NCBI GenBank assembly: GCA_963701385.1 | Contig: CAVOZW010000009.1 | Coordinates: forward strand, 62,001 to 126,000 | DNA from: B30-G6 sp963701385 | GTDB lineage: Bacteria > Desulfobacterota > Desulfobacteria > Desulfobacterales > B30-G6 | Length of the DNA stretch: 64,000 nt | Direction of reading: 5' to 3' | Shown: positions 34,776 through 45,436 of the stretch, in pieces | How the letters are laid out: each line of letters begins with the position of its first letter | Numbering within the stretch: the first letter of the stretch is position 1 | The notes under the pieces: model-generated | The model's input: only the letters and a program-made list of their open reading frames with translations | Databases searched by the model: none | Told to the model about the DNA's origin: nothing | Program-made: the position numbers and the translations under genes

Positions 34776-35729
34776 CTAAACGGCAACGCCATACGCATCC
34801 AAAATGAAGTCTAGATTGGTGACGGCATTTTCGTACTTGATTTTTCCGTAGGTGTAGTAATCGAATTCAATTTTCGAAACATTGAGCTGGATCAGACTCC
34901 ACAAAAACCAGTATATGTCCGGAAAGGGTTTGAAAAGATCGATAAAGAAGCGGGTTCGATCGACATCGCCCCCCTTGCAGTATTCTTTCACGATATTGGC
35001 TTCCACGTCACGGGGTACCAGAATTTCCTGAAACATGTCAGCGATGTCGTAGTATCTGGGCGCCATACCGCCGTACTCCCAGTCGATGATGTACATGGGC
35101 GCGTCATATTTGTGTGCCGCTTGCTCCTGAATGAGTATGAAATTGTCTGCCAGAAGGTCGTTGTGGCAGGCCGTGTATTCTGTTTCCGGAATATTGATGA
35201 TGCTCGAAAGCTTGATGAGTCTTTGGATGGTGCCGTTGATGTCGAATTCCGGGTATTCGACGGTGAGCTGTTTCAGGATGGCAGACATTTTCATAACTTC
35301 CAGCAGGGGGTTGAAGATGCGTTTGAGTTTTACCCCGCTGGTGTGAATCTTTCGAATCGGCGCGACGATTTTAGCATGAAGCGATGGGTCCAGGAAGTGA
35401 TCGTTATTTAGTACGATGGCGTCATCGATGAATTCAACGATGGTTACACCTTTTTCGGGAAGGAATTTGACAAGCCGAGATCCCACGCCGATTCTTGCCA
35501 TTTCCTGAATGGTATGGGCCTCGTTCTCTCGGTCGATAAAAAGATCTGTCTTGTCTCCGTATACTCGAACCGTACAATCTCCTTTTTCAGACTGGATTCG
35601 ATAGAGTTTATTGGTGATGCCGCCGCTCAGGGTGGATATGTTTACATCGAGTCCCTGCCACTCGGGCAACAGTTCATGGCAGATCTCCTGTGTAAATTCA
35701 CTGTCTAAAAGACGTTTGGTCGTAGGCAT
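34776..35729 (-). CDS. Choline/ethanolamine-kinase-like phosphotransferase
   Basis: A 317-residue protein of the APH/choline kinase fold. An N-terminal lobe with LSGGITNKLYRIQ (nucleotide loop) is followed by the Brenner motif HNDLLADNFIL (catalytic Asp) and IIDWEYGGMAPRYYDIAD (metal-binding Asp). This WEYGG form is typical of LicA/choline kinases, not antibiotic kinases. It probably phosphorylates choline, ethanolamine or a similar alcohol. It stands alone; an inverted repeat lies 60 bases in front of its start. Confidence 0.85.
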   Translation of the reverse strand: MPTTKRLLDSEFTQEICHELLPEWQGLDVNISTLSGGITNKLYRIQSEKGDCTVRVYGDKTDLFIDRENEAHTIQEMARIGVGSRLVKFLPEKGVTIVEFIDDAIVLNNDHFLDPSLHAKIVAPIRKIHTSGVKLKRIFNPLLEVMKMSAILKQLTVEYPEFDINGTIQRLIKLSSIINIPETEYTACHNDLLADNFILIQEQAAHKYDAPMYIIDWEYGGMAPRYYDIADMFQEILVPRDVEANIVKEYCKGGDVDRTRFFIDLFKPFPDIYWFLWSLIQLNVSKIEFDYYTYGKIKYENAVTNLDFILDAYGVAV

Positions 35730-36326
35730 GCTGATTCTCCCTGGTCGGTGTTGTAGATTGCGAATGACTCGCTTGCGGCTTAAAAAGTCAACTTTCGAAA
35801 TTCAGCGCACGCGATTGGTTAAACTCGAAAGTTGAGTTAAAAAGCTATATAAATTGAGCCCCCCGAAGGAGTCAATCCCTTTTTGAAAAATGGAACCAGC
35901 CAATGCGAAGGGATCAAACCCTATTAATCCCTGACAACCGGCATAACAGCACCAATAACGCCGAACAAAAATCTTGACAACCCTTCACGCTGTGATATAA
36001 AAAATAATCCCTTTTAGCTGTGCTTTTAGGTTTCCCAAGCACCTAATAGGAGGTATGGGTTTCCAGAATATTTGGTTTTACCTAAGTTGGGCTCAATTTA
36101 GGTTTTAGTAGACCAGACAACACCTTTTGATTCTTTCGGGTCAGTTTTGAAAAGTGAATACGTCGTTTTCCCCCGATTGTATAGACATCTATAACTTTTG
36201 ATCTTTTGGTGACGACCATCACCATGAGCCATCCCGTTGACACGATCGACTTACTCGCCTAACTGAGGTAGCATTGAGTCGATTGATGAACACCCCATAA
36301 CCCCAATCTGAAAGGAGGCAGGTAGA
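35730..36326. promoter_or_regulatory. 600-base divergent control region between the kinase and the TRAP operon
   Basis: No gene is seen here. It holds an inverted repeat, AGTCAACTTTCGA / TCGAAAGTTGAGT (35786-35798 with 35825-35837, 12 of 13 matching), close to the kinase start. A small stem GGTGA..TCACC lies near 36211, and ATCGACT / AGTCGAT lie at about 36247 and 36274. A good promoter towards the TRAP genes is listed separately. Confidence 0.45.
35974..36001 (+). promoter_or_regulatory. Likely sigma-70 promoter of the TRAP operon
   Basis: TTGACA (35974-35979), a 16-base spacer, then TATAAA (35996-36001). The transcript would have a leader of about 320 bases before the binding-protein gene, long enough for leader-based control. 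Confidence 0.45.
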
Positions 36327-37377
36327 ATGAAAAGACGTGAATTTATCAAAAAAGCAGGCGTGGGTGCAGCCGCGGTAGCAGCTACCGCTGTCAGTGCGCC
36401 CTTTGTGCATGCACAAAAGAAAACCACCATCAAGTGGAGAATGCAAACTTACGCAGGCCCGGCGTTGTCCGCGCATGTCTGTAAACCGGCAATCGATGCA
36501 TTCAACAAAGCCGCAAACGGGGAAATGGTGATCGAACTCTACAATTCCGATCAGTTGGTGCCGACGGGTGAGCTTTTCAGGGCCATGCAGAAAGGCACCA
36601 TCGATGCTGTTCAAAGCGATGACGACTCCATTGCAGCCCCGGTGGACGTTTCCATCTTTGGCGCATACTTTCCCTTTGCATCACGCTATTCGCTGGATGT
36701 TCCTACCTTGTGGAATTGGTATGGGCTGAACGAAATCTGGGAGGAAGCCTTCTCGGAAATAAAAGGTGTCACCTGGCTGAGTGTCGGCGCCTGGGACCCC
36801 TGTAATTTCGCTACCACCAAACCGATTAGACAGCCTTGAAGACCTCAAGGGACTGAGGGTGTTCAGCTTTCCCACCGGCGGCAGGTTTATGCAGCAATTC
36901 GGCGTTATCCCCGTGGCGCTGCCCTGGGAGGACATCGAGATGGCCGTTCAGACAGGTGAACTGGACGGCGTTGCCTGGTCCGGTATCACGGAGGATTATA
37001 CGGTCGGTTGGGCGGATGTCACCAAGTATTATCTGACCAACCCCATATCCGGCGCCTGGGCGGGTTCTTATTATGCGAATTCCGATTCATGGAACGCCCT
37101 GCCGGAACATCTGAAGACCTTGTTCCGTCTGCAAATGGACAGTTCGCACTATTACCGGCAGCACTGGTACTGGTGGGGAGAAGCACACTACCGCACCAAG
37201 GGCGGGAAACTTGAGCTGACCTCGATTCCCAGTGAAGAGTGGAAGGTCGTGGAAGATGCGGCACTCAAATTCTGGGACGAGACAGCCAAAAAGAGCCCCA
37301 GAAGTGCCAAGGTCGTCAAGATACTTAAAGAATATGCCCAAACCATGAAAGACGCCGGACCTCCCTACCGGTACTAA
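36327..37377 (+). pseudogene. TRAP transporter solute-binding protein (DctP type), one frameshift
   Basis: A periplasmic binding protein of about 349 residues in two overlapping frames. The first part carries a Tat-type signal (MKRREFIKKAGVGAAAVAA, cleavage near VHA-QKK) and the TRAP-type start IKWRMQTYAGPALSAHVC. The second continues with LEDLKGLRVFSFPTGG and ends normally at PYRY. The frames join if one base, for example C at 36831, is removed (IR then SLEDLKG). Whether this is a real mutation or a consensus error cannot be told here. AAAGGAGG lies in front of the ATG. The substrate is probably a mono- or dicarboxylate. Confidence 0.85.
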
Positions 37378-37412
37378 TGATTGGGTAACAAACCTATATG
37401 CTAGCATAGCGA

Positions 37413-37455
37413 TGGCCTTCCCCGGCTGCAACCTATCGATCGCCAGGGAAGGCCA
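37413..37455 (+). promoter_or_regulatory. Intercistronic hairpin behind the TRAP binding-protein gene
   Basis: Perfect 10-bp arms TGGCCTTCCC / GGGAAGGCCA with a 23-nt loop, in the 240-base gap between the binding protein and DctQ. Such stems often cause partial termination or stabilise the binding-protein mRNA. Confidence 0.55.
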
Positions 37456-37616
37456 CTTTGTTACAGACATCTCTGCCTTCATCGCCCACCGGCTTGAATG
37501 GTTTGAAGGTAATTCAGATGGATTCATCTCGCCGGATCGATAGAACCTTTTCAATTCTCACCGGCCGATGCGGTGGCTTATGAAGGAAGTTACGGTACCA
37601 GAGGAAAGGGGCAACG

Positions 37617-38126
37617 ATGCCTAAAGCAGTCAGAGTCTTCGTGCACGCTGTTGACAAAACGAACACGTTCGTGGGCAAATTCTCCATGTACCTTGTCTTT
37701 GCCATGATCGGGATCCTGTTATACGAACCTATTGCCAGAAATCTCTTCGGTATTTCAAGCATATGGGCGGTTGAGATGGCACAATTTACCATGGCCGCCT
37801 ATTACTTGTTAGGTGGCGGGTTTTCGATGATTCTTCAAGGACACGTTCGAATGGATCTGTTGTATGGAAAATGGCCCGAGAAAAAACAAGCCAAGGTTGA
37901 TGCTGTCACCGACCTTTTCCTGCTTTTTTATATGGTGTTTCTGCTCTTCGGCGCCTATTCCAGCATTGAATATGCTGTGATGTACGGGGAAACAAGAAAT
38001 TCTGCATGGGCACCCTATATGGCCCCTATCAAGATTGTTATGGGAATAGGGGTTTTGTTGATGTTATTACAGGTTGTTGCAACATTTTTCAAGGACCTGG
38101 CAAAGGCAAGAGGGGAGAAGATTTAA
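37617..38126 (+). CDS. TRAP transporter small membrane subunit (DctQ type)
   Basis: A 169-residue membrane protein with four predicted helices. The words GILLYEPIARNLFGISSIWAVEMAQF and LGGGFSMILQGHVRMDLLY are typical of DctQ, as is the closing helix pair. It works with DctP and DctM to import a carboxylate using the sodium or proton gradient. GAGG lies in front of the ATG. The next gene starts one base after its stop. Confidence 0.9.
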   Translation: MPKAVRVFVHAVDKTNTFVGKFSMYLVFAMIGILLYEPIARNLFGISSIWAVEMAQFTMAAYYLLGGGFSMILQGHVRMDLLYGKWPEKKQAKVDAVTDLFLLFYMVFLLFGAYSSIEYAVMYGETRNSAWAPYMAPIKIVMGIGVLLMLLQVVATFFKDLAKARGEKI

Positions 38127-38127
38127 C

Positions 38128-39455
38128 ATGAGTTATGAACTGATTGCGATATTGATTTTTTCCTCGATGATGCTCATGCTGTCTCACCGGGCAGCGTGTT
38201 TTCGGTGCCATCGGCGGCGTGGCCACCGTGTTTGCGCTGATGCTGTGGGGAAAGGGTGCCGCGGAGATGCCCTTTAATGCGGCCTTTGCCCTGCTGAACT
38301 GGTATCCGCTCCTGACATTGCCGTTGTTTATCTATATGGGGTACATGTTCTCCGAGTCGGGAATAGCGAGCGATCTCTACAGAATGTTCCATGTCTGGAT
38401 GGGGTCCACCAGCGGTGGATTGGCCATCGGCACCATGGGACTCATGGTGGCCGTATCGGCCATGAACGGATTGAGTGTGGCCGGAATGGCCATTGGGGCG
38501 AGCCTTGCCCTGCCTGAAATGCTCAAGCGAAAATATGACAAGGTCATGGTGACAGGCGTTATCCAGGCCGGCAGTTCACTGGGTATCATGGTGCCGCCCA
38601 GTGTGGTCCTGGTTCTTTACGGCATGATTGCCAGGCAACCCGTGGGCCAGCTTTGGATGGCCGGTGTTTTTCCCGGGCTCCTGTTAGCGGCCTTGTTTAT
38701 CATCTACATCTATATCCGATGCAGATTGCAGCCTCATCTGGGACCGACCCTGTCAAAGGAAGAGCTGGCCGAAATCAGCTGGGGAGAGAAATTGCGACTG
38801 CTCAGGGCCGGAATCGTTCCTCTGGTCATTATTTTTTCCATGACAGGCCTTTTTCTGATGGGGATCACCAGCCTTGTTCAGTGTTCGGCAGCCGGTGCGA
38901 CCGTCACGACCCTTGCGGCGCTCGTCAAAGGGCGTTTAACCCGTCGGGTTATGGAGGAGACGTTAAAGAACACCCTGAGTGTCAGCTGCATGTTTATGTG
39001 GGTGATTCTGGCGGCGCTCTGTTTTGGTGCCGTTTTTGACGGCCTGGGTGCCGTGCATGCGATAAAGTCTCTATTTATCGAAAGATGGGGTCTCAGTCCC
39101 TTCGGGAATCCTGGTGATGATGCAGTTGTCCTACATTCTGATGGGCATGTTTCTGGACGACACGGCCATGCTGATCATCGTTGCACCGCTGTATGTTCCC
39201 CTGGTAATCGAGCTGGGTTACAACCCGATCTGGTATGGTGTTCTTTACACGATCACCTGTCAGATAGCCTATATGACGCCGCCCTTTGGCTACAACCTGT
39301 TTCTGATGAAGGCCATGGCACCCAAGGAGGTGTCTCTGGCGGATATATATCGTTCGATCGTGCCGTTTGTTCTGGTCATGCTGGTGGGTCTGGTCATCGT
39401 GATGATGTTTCCCGGGATTGCCCTGTGGTTGCCCAATTATTACTTTGGACGATAA
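38128..39455 (+). pseudogene. TRAP transporter large permease (DctM type), two frameshifts
   Basis: About 441 residues in three frames. It starts MSYELIAILIFSSMMLML, then needs loss of one base near 38183-38185 to continue TGQRVFGAIGGVATVFALMLWG. It needs a second loss at 39107-39108 to pass from SPFG to ILVMMQLSYILMGMFLDDTAM. The end IALWLPNYYFGR is normal. The rest has the multi-helix DctM pattern (LPLFIYMGYMFSESGIA, NGLSVAGMAIGASLALPEML, GIMVPPSVVLVLYG). Both changes are +1, like those in dctP and neighbouring genes. Confidence 0.85.
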
Positions 39456-39502
39456 GACCACGGCCCATGACACGGCGAGGCCGAAAAGCTGCCAAACAGA
39501 TT

Positions 39503-40418
39503 TTATACCCGGACCCTGTCGAGGGTGGCCAATGATTCTTCGATCCTGTTTCGGGCATTGAGGGTTTTCAGCCATTCCCGGGGCAGGGCATCGATCCCGA
39601 CGTAGGCGCCCAGAACCATACCCACCAGCATGCCCCTGGCCGCAGAGTCCCCGCCGGCCATGACGTTTTCAACCAATGCTTCCTTGAAGTCATTTTCGTA
39701 TTTGCTGATCAAGTGGATCGTGCCTGGAAGGGCCGCCTCTACACTGCACATCTGACCGAATTCTGCGATGACGGTGCGGGTGTCCTTGTCTTGACTTGCC
39801 AGACCCAGGTATACGGCGTCCGCAATATCCGTGTCTTGAAATTGATTCTCCAGCAGATCGGGAATAATGGCTAAAGGCTTTTCGCCTGCCAGCGCACGAA
39901 AGGCCAGCCTTACAAAAAACGTGGCACTGTCCAGGACGGTAGGATTGTTGTGGGTCAGGGCTGTCTGTTGCCTGGCAGCCTGAATTGCCGTTTCCAGGTC
40001 ATTGGCATATCTGATACACAATGGGAGCTATCCTGGCCGCACCGCCCAAGTCGTCTGAAGTTGATCCGCTTTCCAGGATGTTGTTTCCTGCGGTCATATT
40101 CTGAAGGGTGGTGAGAGTTGCCTTGTCCCGATATCCCTCGTAGTTGTCAAAGAAGGATTGCCATGCTTCGGCAAACTGTTTCGGATCAAACCCTGAAGCG
40201 TCCACCAGAAATTCGAGCAGCATCAGCATTTGATCGCCATAGTGGGTGAAGTCTCCTTTTTTCTTGCCGGCATGGTAGCTGACCAAAGGATCGAAGTACT
40301 GTTGGACGCGCCCGAATTTTTTATCGATGACATGCGTGTTGTAGACCCAGTGGGGCCCCAATGCCAGCGCATCACCCAAAAATGATCCGAAAATCATGCC
40401 CTTTTTCTTCTTGCTCAT
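39503..40418 (-). pseudogene. ADP-ribosylglycohydrolase family protein, one frameshift
   Basis: About 304 residues. The N-terminal part has FGSFLGDALALGPHWVY and TSDDLGGAARIAPIVYQ; the C-terminal part has VENVMAGGDSAARGMLVGMVLGAYVG. The metal-binding Asp/Glu pattern of the ARH family (GDALAL, GGDSA) is visible. Removing one base near 40009-40012 joins Y-Q to Y-A-N-D-L. The family removes ADP-ribose from proteins or breaks down ADP-ribose derivatives; this branch is poorly studied. It is convergent with the TRAP operon. Confidence 0.8.
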
Positions 40419-40501
40419 ATCCGTATCTCCTTCATGATCTTGAGTGAACCTCCACGCGCTTACGCACCCGGCATCTTCACAACCGTAACATGCAGGGCAT
40501 G

Positions 40502-41089
40502 CTAGGAAAATCCGCCTTTGGCGCCATTATTATAGATAGACAAATACAGATGCTCGCCGATATCGATTGTTTTGGCCGGGGAGAGGCCTAATGGGCGTAG
40601 AAAACTATCCAGGGCTTTCGGTGAAATCCTTATTTTCATGGGTGGGCCGGGCGGGCCTTCCTTTTTTTGGAACTCCACCACAGCCAGTTGGCCGTCGGGT
40701 TTCAATATTCTGTCTACTTCTTTGAGTGCTCCCTGGTCCGTGTTGTCCTGAACAAGGTCGTGCAGCACCGTCGCCATGAGACATACGTCCACCGAATGAT
40801 TGGCCAGGGGGATATGGCGGCTGACATCGGCCACATGGGGAAAAATGTTTTCGATAGCCCTGGTTTGAATTTCGTTTTTCAAGGCCTCGATACCGTCTTC
40901 CCATAGGTCAACGGCATAGATTTTTCCTGAAGGGCCCACATAAGGGGAGGCCGCTATGGCGTAGGCGCCCGCACCGCAGGCGGCATCCAGCAGGGTGATA
41001 TTTTTCTTCAGCCCGATTTCTGAGAAAAATAGACCGGAGTCGATAAGTGAAAAACTGCTTTTTCCTGCCGCTATGGGTTTGTCTGCCAT
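40502..41089 (-). CDS. Class I SAM-dependent methyltransferase
   Basis: A 195-residue protein with the SAM motif LLDAACGAGAYAIAAS (motif I), AVDLWEDGIE (motif II), HSVDVCLMATVLHDL and LKPDGQLAVVEFQKKEG. It resembles UbiE/methyltransferase-11 proteins. The ATG at 41089 has GAGAGG 6-7 bases upstream; the frame is open for 120 more residues, but that part crosses a palindromic repeat and lacks a ribosome site. The substrate is unknown. Confidence 0.85.
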   Translation of the reverse strand: MADKPIAAGKSSFSLIDSGLFFSEIGLKKNITLLDAACGAGAYAIAASPYVGPSGKIYAVDLWEDGIEALKNEIQTRAIENIFPHVADVSRHIPLANHSVDVCLMATVLHDLVQDNTDQGALKEVDRILKPDGQLAVVEFQKKEGPPGPPMKIRISPKALDSFLRPLGLSPAKTIDIGEHLYLSIYNNGAKGGFS

Positions 41090-41120
41090 CAATAAGCCTC
41101 TCGACGCGTTATTTTTCAGA

Positions 41121-41161
41121 GCGATAAGGTCGCGTTTCATAAAATCGTGCAACGATTTTAT
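41121..41161. repeat. Two-hairpin repeat element (family P)
   Basis: A first hairpin GCGA-TAAGG-TCGC (41121-41133) and a second palindrome ATAAAATCG-TGCAA-CGATTTTAT (41139-41161). The same two-hairpin order is found at 54602-54640 and 61047-61087. It lies between the methyltransferase and MFS genes. Confidence 0.75.
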
Positions 41162-41342
41162 TCTAATTACGATCACCCTGGGATGCAAGAAAAAGATTCC
41201 TAAGGTCAGGGTTGGATTAATGGAGCGCAATTGAAGGTCATGGAACCTTTGTGAGGACTGCCCATTCAGCATGAGATCATGGTTGATGTTTTGGCTGATT
41301 TGCTCTAAAAAGAATATTTTTACAACCGCCGAGGTTTTGTAA

Positions 41343-42873
41343 TTGTCAATAGATTCAAAAGCAGGGATCATCGACTCTAAACGCAGGACCATGATACTTT
41401 TCTCGGCCTTGCTGGCGCTCTTTCTGGGAGCCCTGGACGCATTGATCATGACGGCAGCCATGCCGACGATTGTTGCGGAGCTCGGCGGGTTACATCTATA
41501 CAGCTGGGTCTATTCGGCCTATCTTTTGGCAAGGGCTGTTTCACTTCCGGTATTTGGCAAGCTGGGCGATATTTTTAAAAACAAACATATTTTTTTGCTG
41601 TCTATCGCTATTTTCCTGCTTTCCTCCACCGCGGCCGGGTTTTCCCCCAACATGGCGTTCTTGATCGTCTGCAGGGTGTTTCAGGGTGTCGGCGCCGGCG
41701 GAATCTTCGCCATGGTCTATATCGTACTGGCCGACATCTCGCCGCCGGGCCAGCGGACCAAGACCATGTCCTTTGCCAGTTCGGTTTGGGGGATTGCCAG
41801 TGTTCTGGGTCCGACGCTCGGTGGTTTCATTGTCTCCTATATGTCCTGGCGATGGATATTTTTTATCAATGTGCCTCTGGGGTTGCTGTCGTTAGGGGGC
41901 ATATCTTTTTTTCTGGTGGAGGTGAGAGAAAAAGGCAAGAAGGTCTCGCTGGACCTGCTTGGCGTTTTGACCCTTTCCGATATCGATCGTGGGGTTGCTC
42001 AGCCTCTTTCTCGCAGGGGGAAAGGAAATTGCATGGGATTCACCCCAAGTCCTGGTTCTTCTGCTGGTAACTGTTATAGCGGGCATCGGGTTCATTTATG
42101 TTGAAAAGCGTGCCGAAAATCCACTCATTTCCCTGGCATTTTTCAAGAAAAGAGGCTTTGCCATCGGGAATGCCTCGGTTTTTCTGAGCAGCTTCGCTAT
42201 TTTCGCCTTTTTTGCGTTTGCACCTATTTTCATTCAGGGTGCCCAGGGCAAAAGCCCCATGCAGGTGGGCGTCGCCATGCTCTCCCTGAGTCTTGGATGG
42301 TCCATCGGTTCGATCATTTTCGGTCAGATGTCGAATCGACTCGGTGCGAAGACCGCGGCCATCATGGGCGCCATGTGCCTGGTTGCAGGCTGTGGTTTTT
42401 CGCTTAGTTTTGGTTTGGAAACGTCCATGCTGTTCAGTTTCTTCGTTTTCCAGTTGGTGGGGCTCGGCATGGGGTTTGTCGCACTGGCAACACTCGTGAT
42501 TGTTCAAAAGGCCGTGGATCCATCCGATCTGGGCGTTGCGACCGCTTCGCATCAGTTCATGCGAACCTTTGGCGGCACCGTGGGTATCGGTATCTGCGGT
42601 GGCTTGCTGATGTCCCGACTGACGGTCACCATCGATAGACTGGCGGTTAAGGACATTATGGGGATGCTGCCGAAGGGATTGCTGCACGAGTCCCAGGGAA
42701 GTTTTGAGAATTTACTGCGCCCGGAATTTCAGGCCTTGTTACCGGAAGCGGCTCGCAATTCGCTGCAGTTGTCCATCGCTTCCAGCGTGCAGTTTGTCTT
42801 CTGGATTGCTTTGATTGTTTCGCTGTTCTGCCTGCTTGTCTGTTGCCTGCTTCCCGAAACCAGAGGTGAGTAA
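41343..42873 (+). pseudogene. MFS drug/metabolite exporter (DHA2, EmrB/QacA type), one frameshift
   Basis: About 509 residues, with the 14-helix exporter signature LGALDALIMTAAMPTIVAELG followed by YSWVYSAYLLARAVSLPVFGKLGD and FQGVGAGGIFAMVYI. The frame breaks near 41978-41985 (LLGVLTLS), and the other frame continues SIVGLLSLFLAGG; one extra base explains it. The start is a TTG at 41343 (GAGG 8 bases upstream), with ATG 41391 as alternative. It exports unknown compounds by proton antiport. It is divergent from the methyltransferase, 250 bases away. Confidence 0.85.
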
Positions 42874-43031
42874 GGCAGGGTCAGAAGGGGGGGTGCGGCA
42901 GGGTTTCAAGATCGGGTTTTGAAGATTGAGGTTCGAGGCTAGATAAAAACCGATAGCTGATAACTGTATTCCAGCTTGTAGCAGAACGGTCCAAACATTA
43001 TTTTCGTTAACGTATTATTGGAGGCATGAAT

Positions 43032-43817
43032 GTGAATAAGCTGTCGATTTCAGAACTGAGACAATTGTTGGAAACCTTTGTGGCAGAGGAACCGGCCAGG
43101 CTCGGACATTCTGGATGGTGGCGAAAGCCGCTGCTGGTTTCAGCGCCCGTTGATCAACGATTCGATGTTTTGCCGAATATTGCCATGGATGAGCATTTTC
43201 ACCCAAAGGACTTGCTGAAAACAGCCCGATCGGTTATCGTCTTCTTCATTCCCTTTGTCAAAGACCTCATCAAGGAGAACCGCGTGGGCAAAAGGCCTTG
43301 CAGAAACTGGGGCCTTGCCTATGTTGAAACCAACGATCTTATCAATCGGGCAGGGGAAGCCATCGCCAAATATCTCAAAGGGGTGGGCCATGCGGCCGCA
43401 TTGACACCGGCCACCCACAATTTCGACGAGAGACGGCTCATGGCTCGCTGGTCCCACAAGCATCTTGCCTATCTAACGGGTCTGGGACGCTTTGGAACCC
43501 ACTGCATGTTGATAACGCCGTCGGGTGCCTGCGGACGCTTTGGCAGCCTGGTCACAGCGGCAGATCTGGGGGACAACCCGCTCATGGATGAGGCAGAGGC
43601 TTGCTTGCTCAAAGCTGGAAAGACGTGCGGCAAATGTATCGAGCGCTGTCCGGTAAACGCTTTGACTGAGAACGGGTTCGATCGTCGAAAATGCTGGGAT
43701 CGGCTGAACGAAAACCGCCATACCCTGGATTATTATGCGGACCTGCCTTTGACTACCCACGTGTGCGGAAAGTGCAACACCATGCTGCCTTGTAGCTTTA
43801 TCAACCCGGTGAAATAG
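43032..43817 (+). CDS. Epoxyqueuosine-reductase-like iron-sulfur protein
   Basis: A 261-residue protein with the C-terminal ferredoxin-like motif CGKCIERCPVNAL, an upstream Cys in EACLLKAGKTC, and late cysteines in CGKCNTMLPC. The N-terminal part (ARSVIVFFIPFVKD, about residue 65) resembles the cobalamin-binding region of QueG-type proteins. It is shorter than QueG (about 370) and is probably one of the anaerobe-specific relatives of unknown substrate. GGAGG is 1 base before ATG 43026 but 7 bases before GTG 43032, so GTG is preferred. It is followed 3 bases later by the next gene. Confidence 0.75.
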   Translation: MNKLSISELRQLLETFVAEEPARLGHSGWWRKPLLVSAPVDQRFDVLPNIAMDEHFHPKDLLKTARSVIVFFIPFVKDLIKENRVGKRPCRNWGLAYVETNDLINRAGEAIAKYLKGVGHAAALTPATHNFDERRLMARWSHKHLAYLTGLGRFGTHCMLITPSGACGRFGSLVTAADLGDNPLMDEAEACLLKAGKTCGKCIERCPVNALTENGFDRRKCWDRLNENRHTLDYYADLPLTTHVCGKCNTMLPCSFINPVK

Positions 43818-43820
43818 GTA

Positions 43821-45413
43821 ATGAAAACATCTTGGACCTTCCCATATCCCTCTCGAAGAATGCCGGTGTTTGCCCGAAATGTTGTGGCCACCTCGCAACC
43901 TTTAGCTGCCCAGGCCGGCATACAAATGCTGATTCAGGGCGGCAATGCCGTAGACGCAGCGCTTGCTACCGCCATTGCGCTTACGGTGGTCGAGCCCACC
44001 AGCAATGGTATCGGGGGGGATGCCTTTGCGCTTGTTTGGGACCGTGGCAAGCTGTATGGCTTGAACGGTTCTGGTAAATCACCCCAGGCCTGGCACCCCA
44101 AACGCTTTTCTGGTTTAAAAGAAATGCCGCAATCGGGCTGGGATTCCGTCACGGTGCCCGGAGCCGTCGATGCCTGGGTGACGCTATCGAAGACCTTTGG
44201 CAGGTTGCCGTTTGCCGATTTGTTTAAACCTGCCATCGACTATGCGCAAAATGGTTTTATCGTCTCCCCGATCACCGCTGTCCGCTGGTCTGTGGCTCAA
44301 GACGCCTTGGCATGTTTTCCTGACTTTCGTAACACCTTCTTACCCATGGGTAGATCACCCCAGGCCGGCGAGTTGTTTCGTTGTCCGGATCAAGCCACAA
44401 CGCTTGCCGCCATCGCAGACAGCCACGCTGACGCCTTTTACAGGGGTGATCTGGCGGATAGAATCATCCAATGTGCCAAGTCAAACGGTGCTGCATTGGA
44501 CAAAGAGGACCTGGAAAACCACGTTTCCGAATGGGTCGACCCGATTTCGATTGATTACCGTGAGTGGTGTCTGCATGAAATTCCCCCCAATGGACAGGGC
44601 CTTGCGGCCCTTCTGGCATTGGGCATTCTGCGTTATCACGATATTCAAAAATTTCCGGTGGATTCGGCGGACAGCCTGCATCTCCAGATCGAGGCCATGA
44701 AAATTGCCTTTGCCGAAGCCCATCGCCACATTGCAGACCCGGCATATATGGTGGTGCCTTGGGCAGATATGTTGGCGGGTGATTATTTGGCCGCTCGTGC
44801 AAGCGAAATTAACTTGCAACGGGCGACTCGTCGATTTCATACGCTCCCGACAGATTACGGGACCGTCTATCTTTCGACTGCCGACCAGGAGGCCAGGATG
44901 GTCTCTTACATCCAATCCAATTATATGGGTTTTGGGTCGGGAATCGTAATTCCCCATACGGGGATCAGTATGCAAAATCGAGGCTGTGGATTTGTATTGG
45001 AGAAGGGGCATCCGAATTGTGTGGATGGCGCTAAACGCCCCTACCATACGATCATTCCGGGCTTTGTGACGCGAAACGATCGGCCGTTGATGAGTTTCGG
45101 GGTTATGGGTGGGCACATGCAGCCCCAGGGACACCTTCAAATGATGGTTCGAATGTTCGACTATGGTCAGAACCCACAGACAGCCTGTGACGCACCGCGC
45201 TGGATGGTAAATCAAGACTCGAGCATCGGTGTTGAGTCCGGTTTCTCCGTTGATGTCATCGAGGAGCTCAGGCGTCGGGGTCATCAGGTAATACCCGCCG
45301 CTCACCTGTCTTTGGATGGGGAATTTGGCGGTGCTCAGATAATATATTGTCTTGAAGATGGCTATTGTGCGGCCAGCGATCCGCGAAAAGACGGGCAGGC
45401 GCTTGGATATTAG
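43821..45413 (+). CDS. Gamma-glutamyltransferase family protein
   Basis: A 530-residue N-terminal-nucleophile hydrolase. Typical words are ATSQPLAAQAGIQMLIQGGNAVDAALATAIALTVVEPTSNGIGGDAF, then DYGTVYLSTADQEARMVS, in which the Thr is the expected autoprocessing nucleophile (around residue 352). Near the end is MGGHMQPQGHLQMM. No signal peptide is evident, unlike periplasmic Ggt, so this is likely a cytoplasmic member acting on gamma-glutamyl or related amides. It is probably co-transcribed with the Fe-S protein. Confidence 0.88.
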   Translation: MKTSWTFPYPSRRMPVFARNVVATSQPLAAQAGIQMLIQGGNAVDAALATAIALTVVEPTSNGIGGDAFALVWDRGKLYGLNGSGKSPQAWHPKRFSGLKEMPQSGWDSVTVPGAVDAWVTLSKTFGRLPFADLFKPAIDYAQNGFIVSPITAVRWSVAQDALACFPDFRNTFLPMGRSPQAGELFRCPDQATTLAAIADSHADAFYRGDLADRIIQCAKSNGAALDKEDLENHVSEWVDPISIDYREWCLHEIPPNGQGLAALLALGILRYHDIQKFPVDSADSLHLQIEAMKIAFAEAHRHIADPAYMVVPWADMLAGDYLAARASEINLQRATRRFHTLPTDYGTVYLSTADQEARMVSYIQSNYMGFGSGIVIPHTGISMQNRGCGFVLEKGHPNCVDGAKRPYHTIIPGFVTRNDRPLMSFGVMGGHMQPQGHLQMMVRMFDYGQNPQTACDAPRWMVNQDSSIGVESGFSVDVIEELRRRGHQVIPAAHLSLDGEFGGAQIIYCLEDGYCAASDPRKDGQALGY

Positions 45414-45436
45414 TCTGGCGAGCAACTAGCCAACCC

